Origin: Pseudarthrobacter sp. NS4
GTDB taxonomy: Bacteria > Actinomycetota > Actinomycetes > Actinomycetales > Micrococcaceae
Reading direction: 5' to 3'
NCBI RefSeq assembly: GCF_024758005.1
Contig: NZ_CP103288.1
Coordinates: 62,001-126,000, forward strand
DNA length: 64,000 bases
The position numbers were made by a program, and so were the translations under genes. This document shows, one piece after another, positions 36,772-45,373 of this stretch. The number at the start of each line of letters is the position of its first letter. Positions within the stretch are counted from its first letter, which is position 1. The notes below the pieces were generated by a model. It saw only the letters and a program-made list of their open reading frames with translations, was not told the origin of the DNA and made no database searches.

Positions 36772-36800
36772 AAGATACCCTGTGATCACAGATCACACAA
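36772..36800 (-). promoter_or_regulatory. Promoter with TGTGATCACA operator (regulon site 9)
   Basis: On the minus strand TTGTGT (36795-36800), 17 bases, TATCTT (36772-36777), with TGTGATCACA at 36781-36790. The cleanest promoter-operator of the set. The rest of the gap up to the IS1380 element (36801-37286) shows no gene. Confidence 0.7.
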
Positions 36801-37286
36801 TGTCTTTCTGGCACGTTTTCGGACAGGGGAGGCCCGCACGAAGTCACCAACTTGGGCTCGTCGGGGGGCGGGGGAGTGCAAGCGTGGCTTTGGCGGTTCT
36901 AATGACCGCAATGGGCGCCTTATTTCCCGCCACCGAGGGTGTCACCCTGGGCAACCGGAGCTCGGTTACCTCCGCCGCGGGGTAGGTGCGGGATCAGCGT
37001 GGCGCGGGAACCGGGAAGAAAGGCAGCAGCACCCCATCTGGTCGGAGCTCCGGGTGCTGGTTCCGCGCCCTGTGGATTGCGAAAGCGCCCAGATCGTGTG
37101 CCTCGAACCTACAGGGGGAGCATTACAGCGGCCTCCGTGATTGAAGCGCCAGAGGTTGTGGAGCCCAGATGGACGGGCAGCAGAGCAGGGCCTCCATCGG
37201 GGGTTATCTGCTGTCCCCAGGTGAGGCTAACAAGACCTTTGTCTGCAGCCTCACGGAACCGGGGTGAGATTTGTGCGGCCGGAGTT

Positions 37287-39024
37287 ATAGCCCGGATTTT
37301 TCATGAAGGTCGGGTTGGCCGTCAGGCTTCGGCTTGATTTTCGTCCGGGTTGATTCTTTGGTTTTGAGCGCGCAAACCGGGCCTGTTGTCGCTGGTTGGG
37401 CGTCGGGTTCCACGTCTCCGATGGGTCGTGCTGGTCGTTGTTGGGCTGGCGGAGTTGTTCTCAGGCCAGAAGTGGGACTCGTTGTCGGAGGCTGTTTTTC
37501 AGCTCGGTGATCGCTGACAGGATCGTGGTGATCGTGCCGGCTTCCGGGGCTTCGTCAGCGATCAGCAGCCGCGTCCGCCGGGCCCGGGTGATCAGTTTCC
37601 CGGCGGTGGCGAAGAGCCGGTAGCGCCACCGTTTCATGTCCCATCCCCGGGCACTGTGGCCGGTTGGAAGCGCGGTAAGTTGGAGCCAGGAAACCAGGTT
37701 CATGGCCAGGGCGGCGATGTTGGCCCAGGCCTGATTACCGTGAAAGTCGAAGAACGGCAGCTTACCGAGACCGGTGTTCTTCAGGGTTTTGATCCGGTTC
37801 TCACACCGTCCCCTGGCCCGGTGTCTGGCATCCAGGGCGGGCCCGTGCCAGGACGGTGAGTTCGTCAGGAAAGCCGTGACTCTGTGCCCGTCCATATCCA
37901 GCAGGGTCGCTTGCGCTCCGGGATGCAGCGGCTCGGCACGCAGGTACAGGTTCGTGCCAGGCGGGTAGTCGGTGAGTCCGAGGACGTCGGTGGCGTTAAC
38001 GACCCACGCGTCGGTGCGTTCGTCGCCGCTCTGGTCCAATGCCGGTTGCCAATACTGTTTGTCGTTGATCCACGCGACCATGCGGGCCTTCATCACCGGG
38101 ACCGGGTAGGAAACACTGAACTGCACGCCCAAGGATGAGAGGTAGTGCAGGAACTTCCGGGAAGCCCCGGCGCTGTCAGTTCGCACGAGGATTTTCTCAC
38201 CCATGAGCTTTCCCTTGTGGTCGTAGAAGTCGTCCGGGAGTTGGGCGATGGCCTGGGTGAAGACCTTGATGTGGTCATCCGCACTATTGGCCCCGGCATT
38301 ACCCGGGCGCAGGAGCACGGCCAGGACCTCCCCGGTCCCGTTGCCCGTGCCGTAATCGACGCTGGCGACGAAGGGAGCGAACCCGTACCCGCCCTTGTAC
38401 GTTCCGACAGCTTTCTCCTTGTCGCTATGGGAAGTCACGAGCGTGGCATCCAGGTCCAGGATGAGCGGGTCCAGTGCTGTGGCCTTCAGGGCCGGGTTCC
38501 GGTCCCCGGCGGCTTCCCACGCTCGCGAACGCAACTCCCGTGTCAAAGTCGTGAAGCCGTAGCTGAAGAGGTCGGGGTTGGTCACGGTCCGCTCGAAGAA
38601 CCGCGAGATCGTCGCGTTCGAAGCAACGTTCCCGAAGACCCCGGCACCGGTCCGCAGGATGTCCAGATCGGAGACGTGCTCCCCGCCGCCGGCGAGAATG
38701 ACCGCCAACGAGCCCACGATCGTGCCGGGCCGGTGGCGGGCACCGGATGGGACGAACTGGCCCAAACGGTCCTCGCACAAGCCGCGGAACCCGAGCGCGT
38801 CGACAAGGGACGTCACCACGTTCAGCCCGGCGTGGGAGACCAGTTGCTGTCCCGTCGTGGCGACAGGAAGGGACGGGAAAACTCCGGTATTCTTGGACAT
38901 CAGAAAGGTGCTTCTTTCCGCCGGTAGAAAAGTGCGTCAACAACACTATTTTCCCAGCTCAGAAGCACCTTTCGTCGCTTTAACACACCCAGCGGGCGTC
39001 AACCTCATGAAAACCCCGGGATAG
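37287..39024 (-). mobile_element. IS1380-family insertion sequence with 4-bp target duplication
   Basis: The element spans 37291-39020 (1,730 bp). Left end CCCGGATTTTTCATGA and the right end read inward CCCGGGGTTTTCATGA match at 14 of 16 positions. ATAG flanks it on both sides (37287-37290 and 39021-39024), the 4-bp duplication expected for IS1380. A 13-bp inverted repeat (38903-38915 with 38961-38973) sits just upstream of the transposase start and may form a hairpin limiting readthrough transcription. Confidence 0.87.
37461..38900 (-). CDS. IS1380-family transposase
   Basis: A 479-aa DDE transposase, apparently intact. Family features are the N-terminal region with GARHRPGTIVGSLAVILAGG, the first catalytic Asp in LDLDATLVTSHS, the second in ILVRTDSAGASRKFL and the C-terminal Glu in RGRCENRIKTLK. 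The C-terminal region is hydrophobic (WANIAALAMNLVSWLQL), then basic. It fills most of the element. Confidence 0.92.
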   Translation of the reverse strand: MSKNTGVFPSLPVATTGQQLVSHAGLNVVTSLVDALGFRGLCEDRLGQFVPSGARHRPGTIVGSLAVILAGGGEHVSDLDILRTGAGVFGNVASNATISRFFERTVTNPDLFSYGFTTLTRELRSRAWEAAGDRNPALKATALDPLILDLDATLVTSHSDKEKAVGTYKGGYGFAPFVASVDYGTGNGTGEVLAVLLRPGNAGANSADDHIKVFTQAIAQLPDDFYDHKGKLMGEKILVRTDSAGASRKFLHYLSSLGVQFSVSYPVPVMKARMVAWINDKQYWQPALDQSGDERTDAWVVNATDVLGLTDYPPGTNLYLRAEPLHPGAQATLLDMDGHRVTAFLTNSPSWHGPALDARHRARGRCENRIKTLKNTGLGKLPFFDFHGNQAWANIAALAMNLVSWLQLTALPTGHSARGWDMKRWRYRLFATAGKLITRARRTRLLIADEAPEAGTITTILSAITELKNSLRQRVPLLA

Positions 39025-39146
39025 CACGTGGCTTTGCTGCACTTCTGGACACGAGATTCCATCCGTCATTACAACATGCAAAGATTCAATGTAATAGCAA
39101 TTCTTCCGCCTCTTGGTGGGTGAGGTCCGGGCAGGAGGACGCGGCG

Positions 39147-39926
39147 ATGGACAGTACTGCAATTTCCTCGTCCGCCCTTGACTTGCTGCTGCTCTTGCGC
39201 GGAAGTGAGCCTGAGGGCTTAGGTCGCGCCGACCAGGTTTCCTATCAAATTGAGACCGCAATCCTCATGGGCATCCTCACCGAGGGGGACCGGCTTCCCA
39301 CCGAGTCCGTTCTTGCCGCCGAACTCGGAATTTCGCCGATAACCCTGCGCCAGTCCCTCGCGGCACTCCGCACGAAGGGCCTCATTGAGACCAGCCGTGG
39401 ACGCAGCGGCGGAAGCGTGATCCGTCGCCAGATCGAATTGACGGACACTCAGCTTCAACACAAGCTCCGCGAAACCAGCACGGAGGCGCTAAGGGATCTC
39501 GGTGACTTGGGAGCGGCCATAGCCTCGATGTCGGCCCGCCTGGCTGCCGGGCGCGCTGATCAGCAGAACGTTGAGCACCTTGACGAGCTGATGCGGCGGC
39601 ATCGGGACAGTGTGGACGAGCGGGCCCGACGGCGGATGGACAGCCGGTTCCACGTTGCAGTCAGCATTGCTGCGCAATCGAGCCGCCTGACCTCGGCAGC
39701 ACTCCAACTTGAAGCGGAGCTGATGACCCTTTGGTGGAGCCTCTCCGGTCGTGACAACGCACATGCCAACACTTCGGTTCAGCAGCACGAGGCCATCGTC
39801 GATTGCATTCGAGCCGGCGACGCCGATGCGGCGGCATCGGCTGCTGAGCTCCACAGCAGGAGTGAAACCGAATACCTGATAGAGCAGCATCTGCGATTGT
39901 CGATGCAGTCCGGCGAAGGTGAATAA
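39147..39926 (+). CDS. GntR-family regulator (FadR/FCD type)
   Basis: A 259-aa regulator distinct from the three FCD paralogs at 17-27 kb. The winged helix spans residues ~30-95 (LPTESVLAAELGISPITLRQ, SRGRSGGSVI) and a helical FCD-type domain follows with FHVAVSIAAQS and QQHEAIVDCIRAGDADAA. ATG 39147 follows CAGGAGG at a good distance. Its end overlaps the start of the Cache-domain gene by 8 bases, so the two are co-translated. The adjacent oxidase, DapA-family and aldehyde dehydrogenase genes are its likely targets. Confidence 0.88.
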   Translation: MDSTAISSSALDLLLLLRGSEPEGLGRADQVSYQIETAILMGILTEGDRLPTESVLAAELGISPITLRQSLAALRTKGLIETSRGRSGGSVIRRQIELTDTQLQHKLRETSTEALRDLGDLGAAIASMSARLAAGRADQQNVEHLDELMRRHRDSVDERARRRMDSRFHVAVSIAAQSSRLTSAALQLEAELMTLWWSLSGRDNAHANTSVQQHEAIVDCIRAGDADAAASAAELHSRSETEYLIEQHLRLSMQSGEGE

Positions 39927-40656
39927 CGTGGAACCCGTACAAGCAACTCTTCACCGGACAGCAGCGGTCATCTCGTCCACTATCGGCAGCGTCTTCGAAG
40001 ACCTGGAGAAAATCGCCGCGGCGGTTTCTGAAGCGGCAGCCAGTGCCTCAGGTGTTCCGCGGCGCAGTGCCTTCCACTTTCTGAAAAAGGAATTTGCAAA
40101 TCTCATCAGCCAGCACTCGGGCGTGATCATCGGAGCTGGAATCGCATATGCGCCTGGAAGCCTCCCGGAAGCTCGCAACTGGCTCGAATGGTGGCGGGTG
40201 CAGCACCCAGATACCTCCCGTGAAGCTCGCTTCGTTACGCACGACCTCAACCCGGACTCGTTGAATTACTACGATTACGCAAGCCGGGAATGGTTCACCG
40301 TCCCTTCCGCCAGCGGCAAGCCGGTAGCAGTGGGCCCCTATGTGGATTTTGGCGGCATCAACGTCAACATCATCACCCTGTGTGTTCCCGCCGCGACCCC
40401 TCAGGGAACGCATGTACTGGGCGGTGACCTGACCTTAGCGAAGCTCGAGGGCGCCTTCCTCCAGGCGCTCCAATTGCACGACCCTTCAGTGGTTCTGCTC
40501 GGCCCGAACGGCAGGGTCATCGCATCCAATGACGCACGCATAGCTTCGGGTACCCTGCTTCGCGATCAGGACGTCCGCCGTGTGCAGGACTCGGTCGACG
40601 TCTCTCCGGACAATCCGACGCGTCTGCCCTGGAAGCTGATCAGTCTCAGGAAGTAG
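39919..40656 (+). CDS. Cache/PDC sensor-domain protein without membrane segments
   Basis: A 245-aa protein with the PDC (Cache) sensor fold: a long N-terminal helix, then GVIIGAGIAYAPG, a strand-rich core with YYDYASREWFTVPSASGKPVAVGPYVDFGG, and a second subdomain ending LGPNGRVIASND. Cache domains normally sit outside the membrane in receptors. Here there is no signal peptide or transmembrane segment, so it may be a cytosolic ligand sensor. It overlaps the GntR gene (GTG 39919; GTG 39928 is an alternative) and probably works with it. Ligand could be an amine or amino acid. Confidence 0.75.
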   Translation: MNNVEPVQATLHRTAAVISSTIGSVFEDLEKIAAAVSEAAASASGVPRRSAFHFLKKEFANLISQHSGVIIGAGIAYAPGSLPEARNWLEWWRVQHPDTSREARFVTHDLNPDSLNYYDYASREWFTVPSASGKPVAVGPYVDFGGINVNIITLCVPAATPQGTHVLGGDLTLAKLEGAFLQALQLHDPSVVLLGPNGRVIASNDARIASGTLLRDQDVRRVQDSVDVSPDNPTRLPWKLISLRK

Positions 40657-40777
40657 CCACTTCCTACTCCGCTGCCCCCAGTACCGCAACTGACGCGCCG
40701 CATCCCCCGCTCCAAGGAATCTCTGGGTTTGCTGTCCAAAGTCCCCTGCACCAGGCCCCCAAAAGACTATTGCATTA

Positions 40778-40790
40778 ATCATACAATGAT
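40778..40790. promoter_or_regulatory. Candidate operator ATCATACAATGAT
   Basis: A perfect 5-3-5 palindrome in the 345-base gap before the FAD oxidase operon, in an AT-rich stretch. It could bind the GntR protein encoded just upstream. Nothing else was recognised in 40657-41001. Confidence 0.3.
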
Positions 40791-41001
40791 GTAGGCTTTA
40801 TTGTGATCGGAGGCACAGCCCCTGCTGGAGGCGATCTCCGGCGGAGTCCAAGGGCTCTGAGGATCAGATTCAGCCCGTCGTCGTGTGTGTAAAACCCGAT
40901 CCTGATCCTGGACCACCCACACCTCGTCATCACGGACGGACGCGCCTCTGCTCAGAGCCACCCTGGGCAGCTCGAGGCCCTTAAATGGAAAGTGCAGACT
41001 C

Positions 41002-42387
41002 ATGAGAGATGTAGTTGTTGTTGGCGCCGGACTCGCCGGCCTGTCTGCGGGCTGGCGCCTGCGTCATTGGGATACGCTCCTGCTTGAATCGGACACGCGC
41101 GTGGGCGGGCGCATCCGTTCAGAGCGCCGGGGCAACTACTGGCTCAACTGGGGGGGACATGTCTTCGCAGGCGCCGGATCCTCCACGGCCTCCCTGCTCA
41201 ATGAAGTCGGCGTCATGGCCGTCCAGATCCCCGGTTCTCTGCAGGCCCTCTCAATGAACGGCAAGTTCATTAAAAAGGGCCATATCGCCACCTACCCGTT
41301 CCGGATTCCCATGTCTCTTTCCGCCCGGATCGACACGCTACAGGCCGGCATGAAGGTTGTCAGTGGCGTCGCCAAATACACCGGCGTTGTCAGGAAGCGT
41401 GCCGGAGAATCCGGGGCAATGCGCCAGCAGCGCATCTATGACTTCCAGAACGATGTCTCCTTCCAGGACTTCATCGGGAACCTGTCCGAGGACGCAGCTG
41501 CTCTGTTCAAAACCACTGTCACGCGCTCAGCCGGTGATATGAATGAAATCTCCGCCGGCGCCGGCATCGGGTACTTCAGCCTGGTTCTGGGCATCGGTCA
41601 AGGACTTAGCCAAGGCATCGTTGGTGGCCCTTCCACCCTGACCGAGTCAGTCGCCGCAGCACTCGGTGACCGGATCCAGCTCGGAGCGACTGTGCAGGAG
41701 GTTGTGCACAAGAAGGATTCCGTCCTCGTCCGCTACAGCCAAGGCGGCGTCGACCATGAAGTGGAGGCCCGCGCCGTTGTCCTCGCCACCACCGCTGATG
41801 TGTCGCACAGGATTGGCGTGGATCTTCCGGAAGACCTGCGCGGTGCCCTCAGCCAGATAAAGTACGGCCCCCATGTCAGCACGGCCTTCCTGACCAACGA
41901 GACCTCGGCCCGGCCCTGGGACGACATCTATGCCATCGCGGCGCCAAAGCGCTCGTTTGCGATCGCACTGAACCAGGCCAGCATCGTCCGCGGTACCGAA
42001 TCCGTGCGTAAGCCCGGCGGCAGCTTCATGACGTTCTCACCCGCCAGCTTGGGCCGCGCGTTGCTGGAGAAGATCGATGAGGAAGTCATCCAGACCCACC
42101 TTCGCGACCTCGATCAGGTCCTCGGTCACGGGTTCGCCGACAGCGTTGTCGAAGCCGAGACGGATCGGTGGAAGGTCGCCTCGCCCTACTCCTTCCCCGG
42201 ACGGGCCAAGCTCCAGTCAACGCTGATGCGAGGGACGGACCGCGTCTTCCTTGCCGGGGACTTCCTCGGAACCCTCTACACCGAAAGCTCGATCACCACC
42301 GGATTCTCGGCAGCCCAGGAAGCCGCCAGCCTGCTGGCCACACACCGCCAGACCCCGCCCCATTCCGGCATCTCGATCGTCGCCTGA
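41002..42387 (+). CDS. FAD-dependent amine oxidase/protoporphyrinogen oxidase-like protein
   Basis: A 461-aa flavoprotein of the amine oxidase superfamily. The N-terminus has VVVVGAGLAGLSAGWRLR and VGGRIRSERR, and the C-terminus RVFLAGDFLGTLYTESSITTGFSAAQEA. It resembles the protoporphyrinogen oxidase and desaturase branch as much as classical MAO. It heads an operon with a DapA-family lyase 36 bases after it and an aldehyde dehydrogenase, so oxidation of an amine or imino acid whose product is then cleaved or oxidised is likely. It is not a heme gene by context. Confidence 0.8.
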   Translation: MRDVVVVGAGLAGLSAGWRLRHWDTLLLESDTRVGGRIRSERRGNYWLNWGGHVFAGAGSSTASLLNEVGVMAVQIPGSLQALSMNGKFIKKGHIATYPFRIPMSLSARIDTLQAGMKVVSGVAKYTGVVRKRAGESGAMRQQRIYDFQNDVSFQDFIGNLSEDAAALFKTTVTRSAGDMNEISAGAGIGYFSLVLGIGQGLSQGIVGGPSTLTESVAAALGDRIQLGATVQEVVHKKDSVLVRYSQGGVDHEVEARAVVLATTADVSHRIGVDLPEDLRGALSQIKYGPHVSTAFLTNETSARPWDDIYAIAAPKRSFAIALNQASIVRGTESVRKPGGSFMTFSPASLGRALLEKIDEEVIQTHLRDLDQVLGHGFADSVVEAETDRWKVASPYSFPGRAKLQSTLMRGTDRVFLAGDFLGTLYTESSITTGFSAAQEAASLLATHRQTPPHSGISIVA

Positions 42388-42422
42388 ACCAACATCTCCC
42401 AGAAAAAGAAGAGGAACCATCC

Positions 42423-43316
42423 ATGGCTAAAGAACTCAGCGGTGTCCTGACCGCACTGTCCACCCCTTTCAACCAAGACGAAACCATCGACGTCCACACC
42501 CTGCGCCGCATCGTCGACCGCTCCGTCGACGCCGGCGTCAACGGCGTTGTCGCAGCCGGCTCCACCGGCGAAGTCGGTGCCCTGTCCTCCGAGGAACGCC
42601 TACTCCTTATCAACACGGTCATCGAGCAGGCCAACGGACGTGTCCCGGTCATCGCCAACACCGGCGCCACCTCGACAGCCGAGGCCATTCACCTCTCGCA
42701 GGCTGCCGAGAAGGCCGGCGCTGACGTGCTCATGCTGATCACGCCGTACTACGAGCCGCTCTCCCTGGAGGAAACGGTCACGTACATCAAGGACGTCGCC
42801 CGGTCCGTGAACATTCCGGTCATGCTCTACAACATCCCGGCCGTCACCGGCGTCAACCTGGACCCGGAAACTGTGCGCGCCCTGGCAGAAGAAGTGGACA
42901 ACATCAAGTACATCAAGGACTCCAGCGCGAACTGGGAACAGGCACTCCAGCTGATCCACCACCACAGCGATGTCATCGGCACCTTCATCGGCTGGGATGT
43001 CTACCTCTACAGCGCCCTCGCCGAAGGCGCAGCAGGCGTCATGGCCGGCACCGCCAACGTCGTCCCCGACGAAATCGTCGCCGTCAACCGACTGATCGCC
43101 GAAGGTGACCTCACCGGTGCCCGCGAACTGTGGAATGACGTGTACCCGGTCATCGACGCACTCCTCAGCGTCCCGTTCATCCCGGCCGTGAAAGCCGGGC
43201 TTTCACTGCAGGGCCTCCCCGCCGGCTCGCCCCGGCGTCCCACCGCCGACCTCAGCGCAGAAGACCTGGCACGGGTGCAGCAAGCCCTGGCCGCCCTTCC
43301 TCAAAAGGTGAAATAA
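42423..43316 (+). CDS. DapA-family (DHDPS/NAL) lyase
   Basis: A 297-aa class I Schiff-base lyase. The GSTGE motif is at 46-50, Tyr136 in MLYNIP and the Schiff-base Lys165 in YIKDSS. The superfamily includes dihydrodipicolinate synthase, N-acetylneuraminate lyase and delta1-pyrroline-4-hydroxy-2-carboxylate deaminase of the trans-4-hydroxyproline pathway. Position between a flavin oxidase and an aldehyde dehydrogenase argues for a catabolic member, and the deaminase would link the Ser/Cys epimerase to 2-ketoglutarate semialdehyde. True lysine biosynthesis is less likely here. ATG 42423 follows AGAGGAA. Confidence 0.85.
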   Translation: MAKELSGVLTALSTPFNQDETIDVHTLRRIVDRSVDAGVNGVVAAGSTGEVGALSSEERLLLINTVIEQANGRVPVIANTGATSTAEAIHLSQAAEKAGADVLMLITPYYEPLSLEETVTYIKDVARSVNIPVMLYNIPAVTGVNLDPETVRALAEEVDNIKYIKDSSANWEQALQLIHHHSDVIGTFIGWDVYLYSALAEGAAGVMAGTANVVPDEIVAVNRLIAEGDLTGARELWNDVYPVIDALLSVPFIPAVKAGLSLQGLPAGSPRRPTADLSAEDLARVQQALAALPQKVK

Positions 43317-43390
43317 GCCATACCCGCTGCCGTCAAGTAGCCCCTCGGGGCACACAGCCATCGCCAATGACAGCACTGAAGGAAATGATT

Positions 43391-44878
43391 ATGACCGAAA
43401 CAGCATCATTCACCGTCCGCCGAGCAGGGAATGCGCCAGTTCCTTCCCTTCCTCCCTTCGGCCAGTTCATCGGCGGGGCGTTCATCGCATCCAGTTCGGC
43501 CTCAACCGTCGATGTGGAGAACCCGGCCACTGGCGAAGTTTTGACCCAGGTCCCCGCCGGCACCGTGGAGGACGTCGACGCCGCCGTCGCTGCTGCCGTC
43601 ACAGCCAAAGCAGGCTGGGCAGCGAAAACGCCCAAGGACCGCGCCGCAGTCCTTCTTCGGATCGCAGACATCATCGAGGGCAACCGCGACCTCCTCGAAA
43701 CCCTCGAAGCTGCCAACACCGGGAAACCGGCAGCCGTTGCTGAAGACGACATCTCAAGCGCGATCGACACCTTCAGGTTTTCAGCAGGCGCGGCACGAGC
43801 GTTCACCACACCCGGAGCCGGCGATTACGCAGAGAACCACACCTCGGTGATCCTCCGCGAGCCCGTGGGTGTTGTCGGCGTGATCACCCCCTGGAACTAC
43901 CCGCTGCTGATGGCCGCGTGGAAGATCGCCCCGATCCTGGCCGCCGGCAACGCCATGGTCCTCAAGCCCTCAGAGCAGACACCATTGGCCACTCTCAAAC
44001 TGGCCGAACTCATCGCCTCCGAGGTTCCCTCCGGTGTCCTGAACATCGTCACCGGGCCCGGCCCGGTGGTGGGGAACCGCATTTCAGAGCACCCGGATGT
44101 CGACCTGGTTGCCATCACCGGAAGTGTGGGCAGCGGCCAGAAGGTGGCCGCAAGCGCGGCCTCCACTGTTAAGCGGGTCCACCTGGAACTCGGCGGCAAA
44201 GCGCCCGTCGTCGTCTTCGACGACGCCGACCTGGAAGCCGCCGCCAAGGGTGTCCGCGCCGGCGGGTTCTGGAACGGCGGCCAGGAATGCGGTGCCGCGA
44301 CCCGTGTCCTGGTCCATGAATCCGTTGCCAAGAAATTCATCGAAGTGCTGGTACGGGAGGTACAGGAGATTACCATCGGCGCACCCGGTGCCGAAGGGGA
44401 CGCCGAAATCGGTTCCATGATCTCAAGCGCACACTACGACAGGGTCCTGGCCGCACTCGAGGACATCCGCAAAGACGGCCTGACGATCGCTGTCGGCGGC
44501 AACGCCATCGACGGTCCGGGCTACTTCATCGAACCAACTGTCGTGACCAACGTCCCTGCAGGCGCCACAATCGCCAGCACAGAGATCTTCGGCCCGGTCG
44601 TGTCGGTGGAAACCTTCAGCACCGATGAAGAGGCCGTCACACGAGCCAACGAAACCGTCTACGGGCTGGCAGCATCAGTGTGGACCACAGACTCTGCCCG
44701 TTCCTTCTCCATTCCCCGCCAGCTCGACTTCGGCACGGTCTGGGTCAATTCACACCTCGTCATCGCCAACGAGATGCCCTGGGGCGGCTTCAAAGGCTCC
44801 GGCTACGGCCGGGACCTCTCCATCTACGCCCTGGAAGACTTCTCCCGCACCAAACACGTCATGTACAACCACGGCTGA
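43391..44878 (+). CDS. Aldehyde dehydrogenase (aminobutyraldehyde/betaine aldehyde type)
   Basis: A 495-aa NAD(P)-dependent aldehyde dehydrogenase. The Rossmann part includes ITPWNYPLLMAAWK, Glu266 in LELGGKAP is the base and Cys300 in GGQECGAATR the nucleophile. The C-terminus has MPWGGFKGSGYGRDLS. It resembles gamma-aminobutyraldehyde and betaine aldehyde dehydrogenases; 2-ketoglutarate semialdehyde dehydrogenase is another possibility. ATG 43391 follows AAGGAA; upstream ATGs at 43367 and 43385 are open. Third gene of the oxidase operon. Confidence 0.9.
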   Translation: MTETASFTVRRAGNAPVPSLPPFGQFIGGAFIASSSASTVDVENPATGEVLTQVPAGTVEDVDAAVAAAVTAKAGWAAKTPKDRAAVLLRIADIIEGNRDLLETLEAANTGKPAAVAEDDISSAIDTFRFSAGAARAFTTPGAGDYAENHTSVILREPVGVVGVITPWNYPLLMAAWKIAPILAAGNAMVLKPSEQTPLATLKLAELIASEVPSGVLNIVTGPGPVVGNRISEHPDVDLVAITGSVGSGQKVAASAASTVKRVHLELGGKAPVVVFDDADLEAAAKGVRAGGFWNGGQECGAATRVLVHESVAKKFIEVLVREVQEITIGAPGAEGDAEIGSMISSAHYDRVLAALEDIRKDGLTIAVGGNAIDGPGYFIEPTVVTNVPAGATIASTEIFGPVVSVETFSTDEEAVTRANETVYGLAASVWTTDSARSFSIPRQLDFGTVWVNSHLVIANEMPWGGFKGSGYGRDLSIYALEDFSRTKHVMYNHG

Positions 44879-44963
44879 TAACAGGCGCTTCGATGGGTAT
44901 CAGTGGTCTTGAACCCGCAAGGTCTTCCCGGTGCAAGACCCACTCATGAAAGGACCACGAGTT

Positions 44964-45207
44964 ATGCACCTGAGGCATATCGCCGACTGGACGCAATTAC
45001 CGGGGTCTTGTGTAGAAGTACGGCAGCAAGGAGCCCACGTCTGTAGCGGAGTCGTCGATGCTGTCACCGACGACGGGAAGATCCTTTGGATCCAGTCCCC
45101 GGCAGAACCGAAGGCTCTTCGAAAAAGATGATTCCTACGAAGCCTGGGTAACAGAAGAGTGCACGGGCTTTCACTACGAAGTCACGGCGGGCACAAATAC
45201 CCCATGA
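44964..45207 (+). pseudogene. Small protein gene (paralog of 9019-9264), frameshifted
   Basis: ATG 44964 after AAAGGA opens a 55-aa frame that stops at 45131. The first 50 residues (DWTQLPGSCVEVRQQG, CSGVVDAVTDDGKILWI) look coding, but the last few do not. In the neighbouring frame the sequence continues RRLFEKDDSYEAWVTEE and ends at 45207. Joining the frames near 45105 gives a protein of about 80 aa whose RRLF matches RRYF in the 81-aa protein at 9019. A single indel (or a sequencing error) explains the break. Confidence 0.55.
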
Positions 45208-45373
45208 GGCGCATACCGAACTGAGCGCACTGGCGTAAGCCGGCCGTTCAGCTCGAACCGCATTTTCGCACCCTACTGACCCGAAGGTCACATCATGCGC
45301 AAGCGCGCCAACTACCCATTGCAGTGAACAAGGCGGAATTTAATTTATGCATCCCACACATCAGGAGCACGCA

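Noticed and set aside
32135..39024. Composite transposon carrying the proline operon
   Set aside because: The two elements belong to different families (ISL3 and IS1380) and each has its own target duplication, so they could not have moved the segment together.
41002..42387. Protoporphyrinogen oxidase (heme biosynthesis)
   Set aside because: Although similar in fold, it is in an operon with a DapA-family lyase and an aldehyde dehydrogenase and no heme gene is near, so a catabolic oxidase is more likely.
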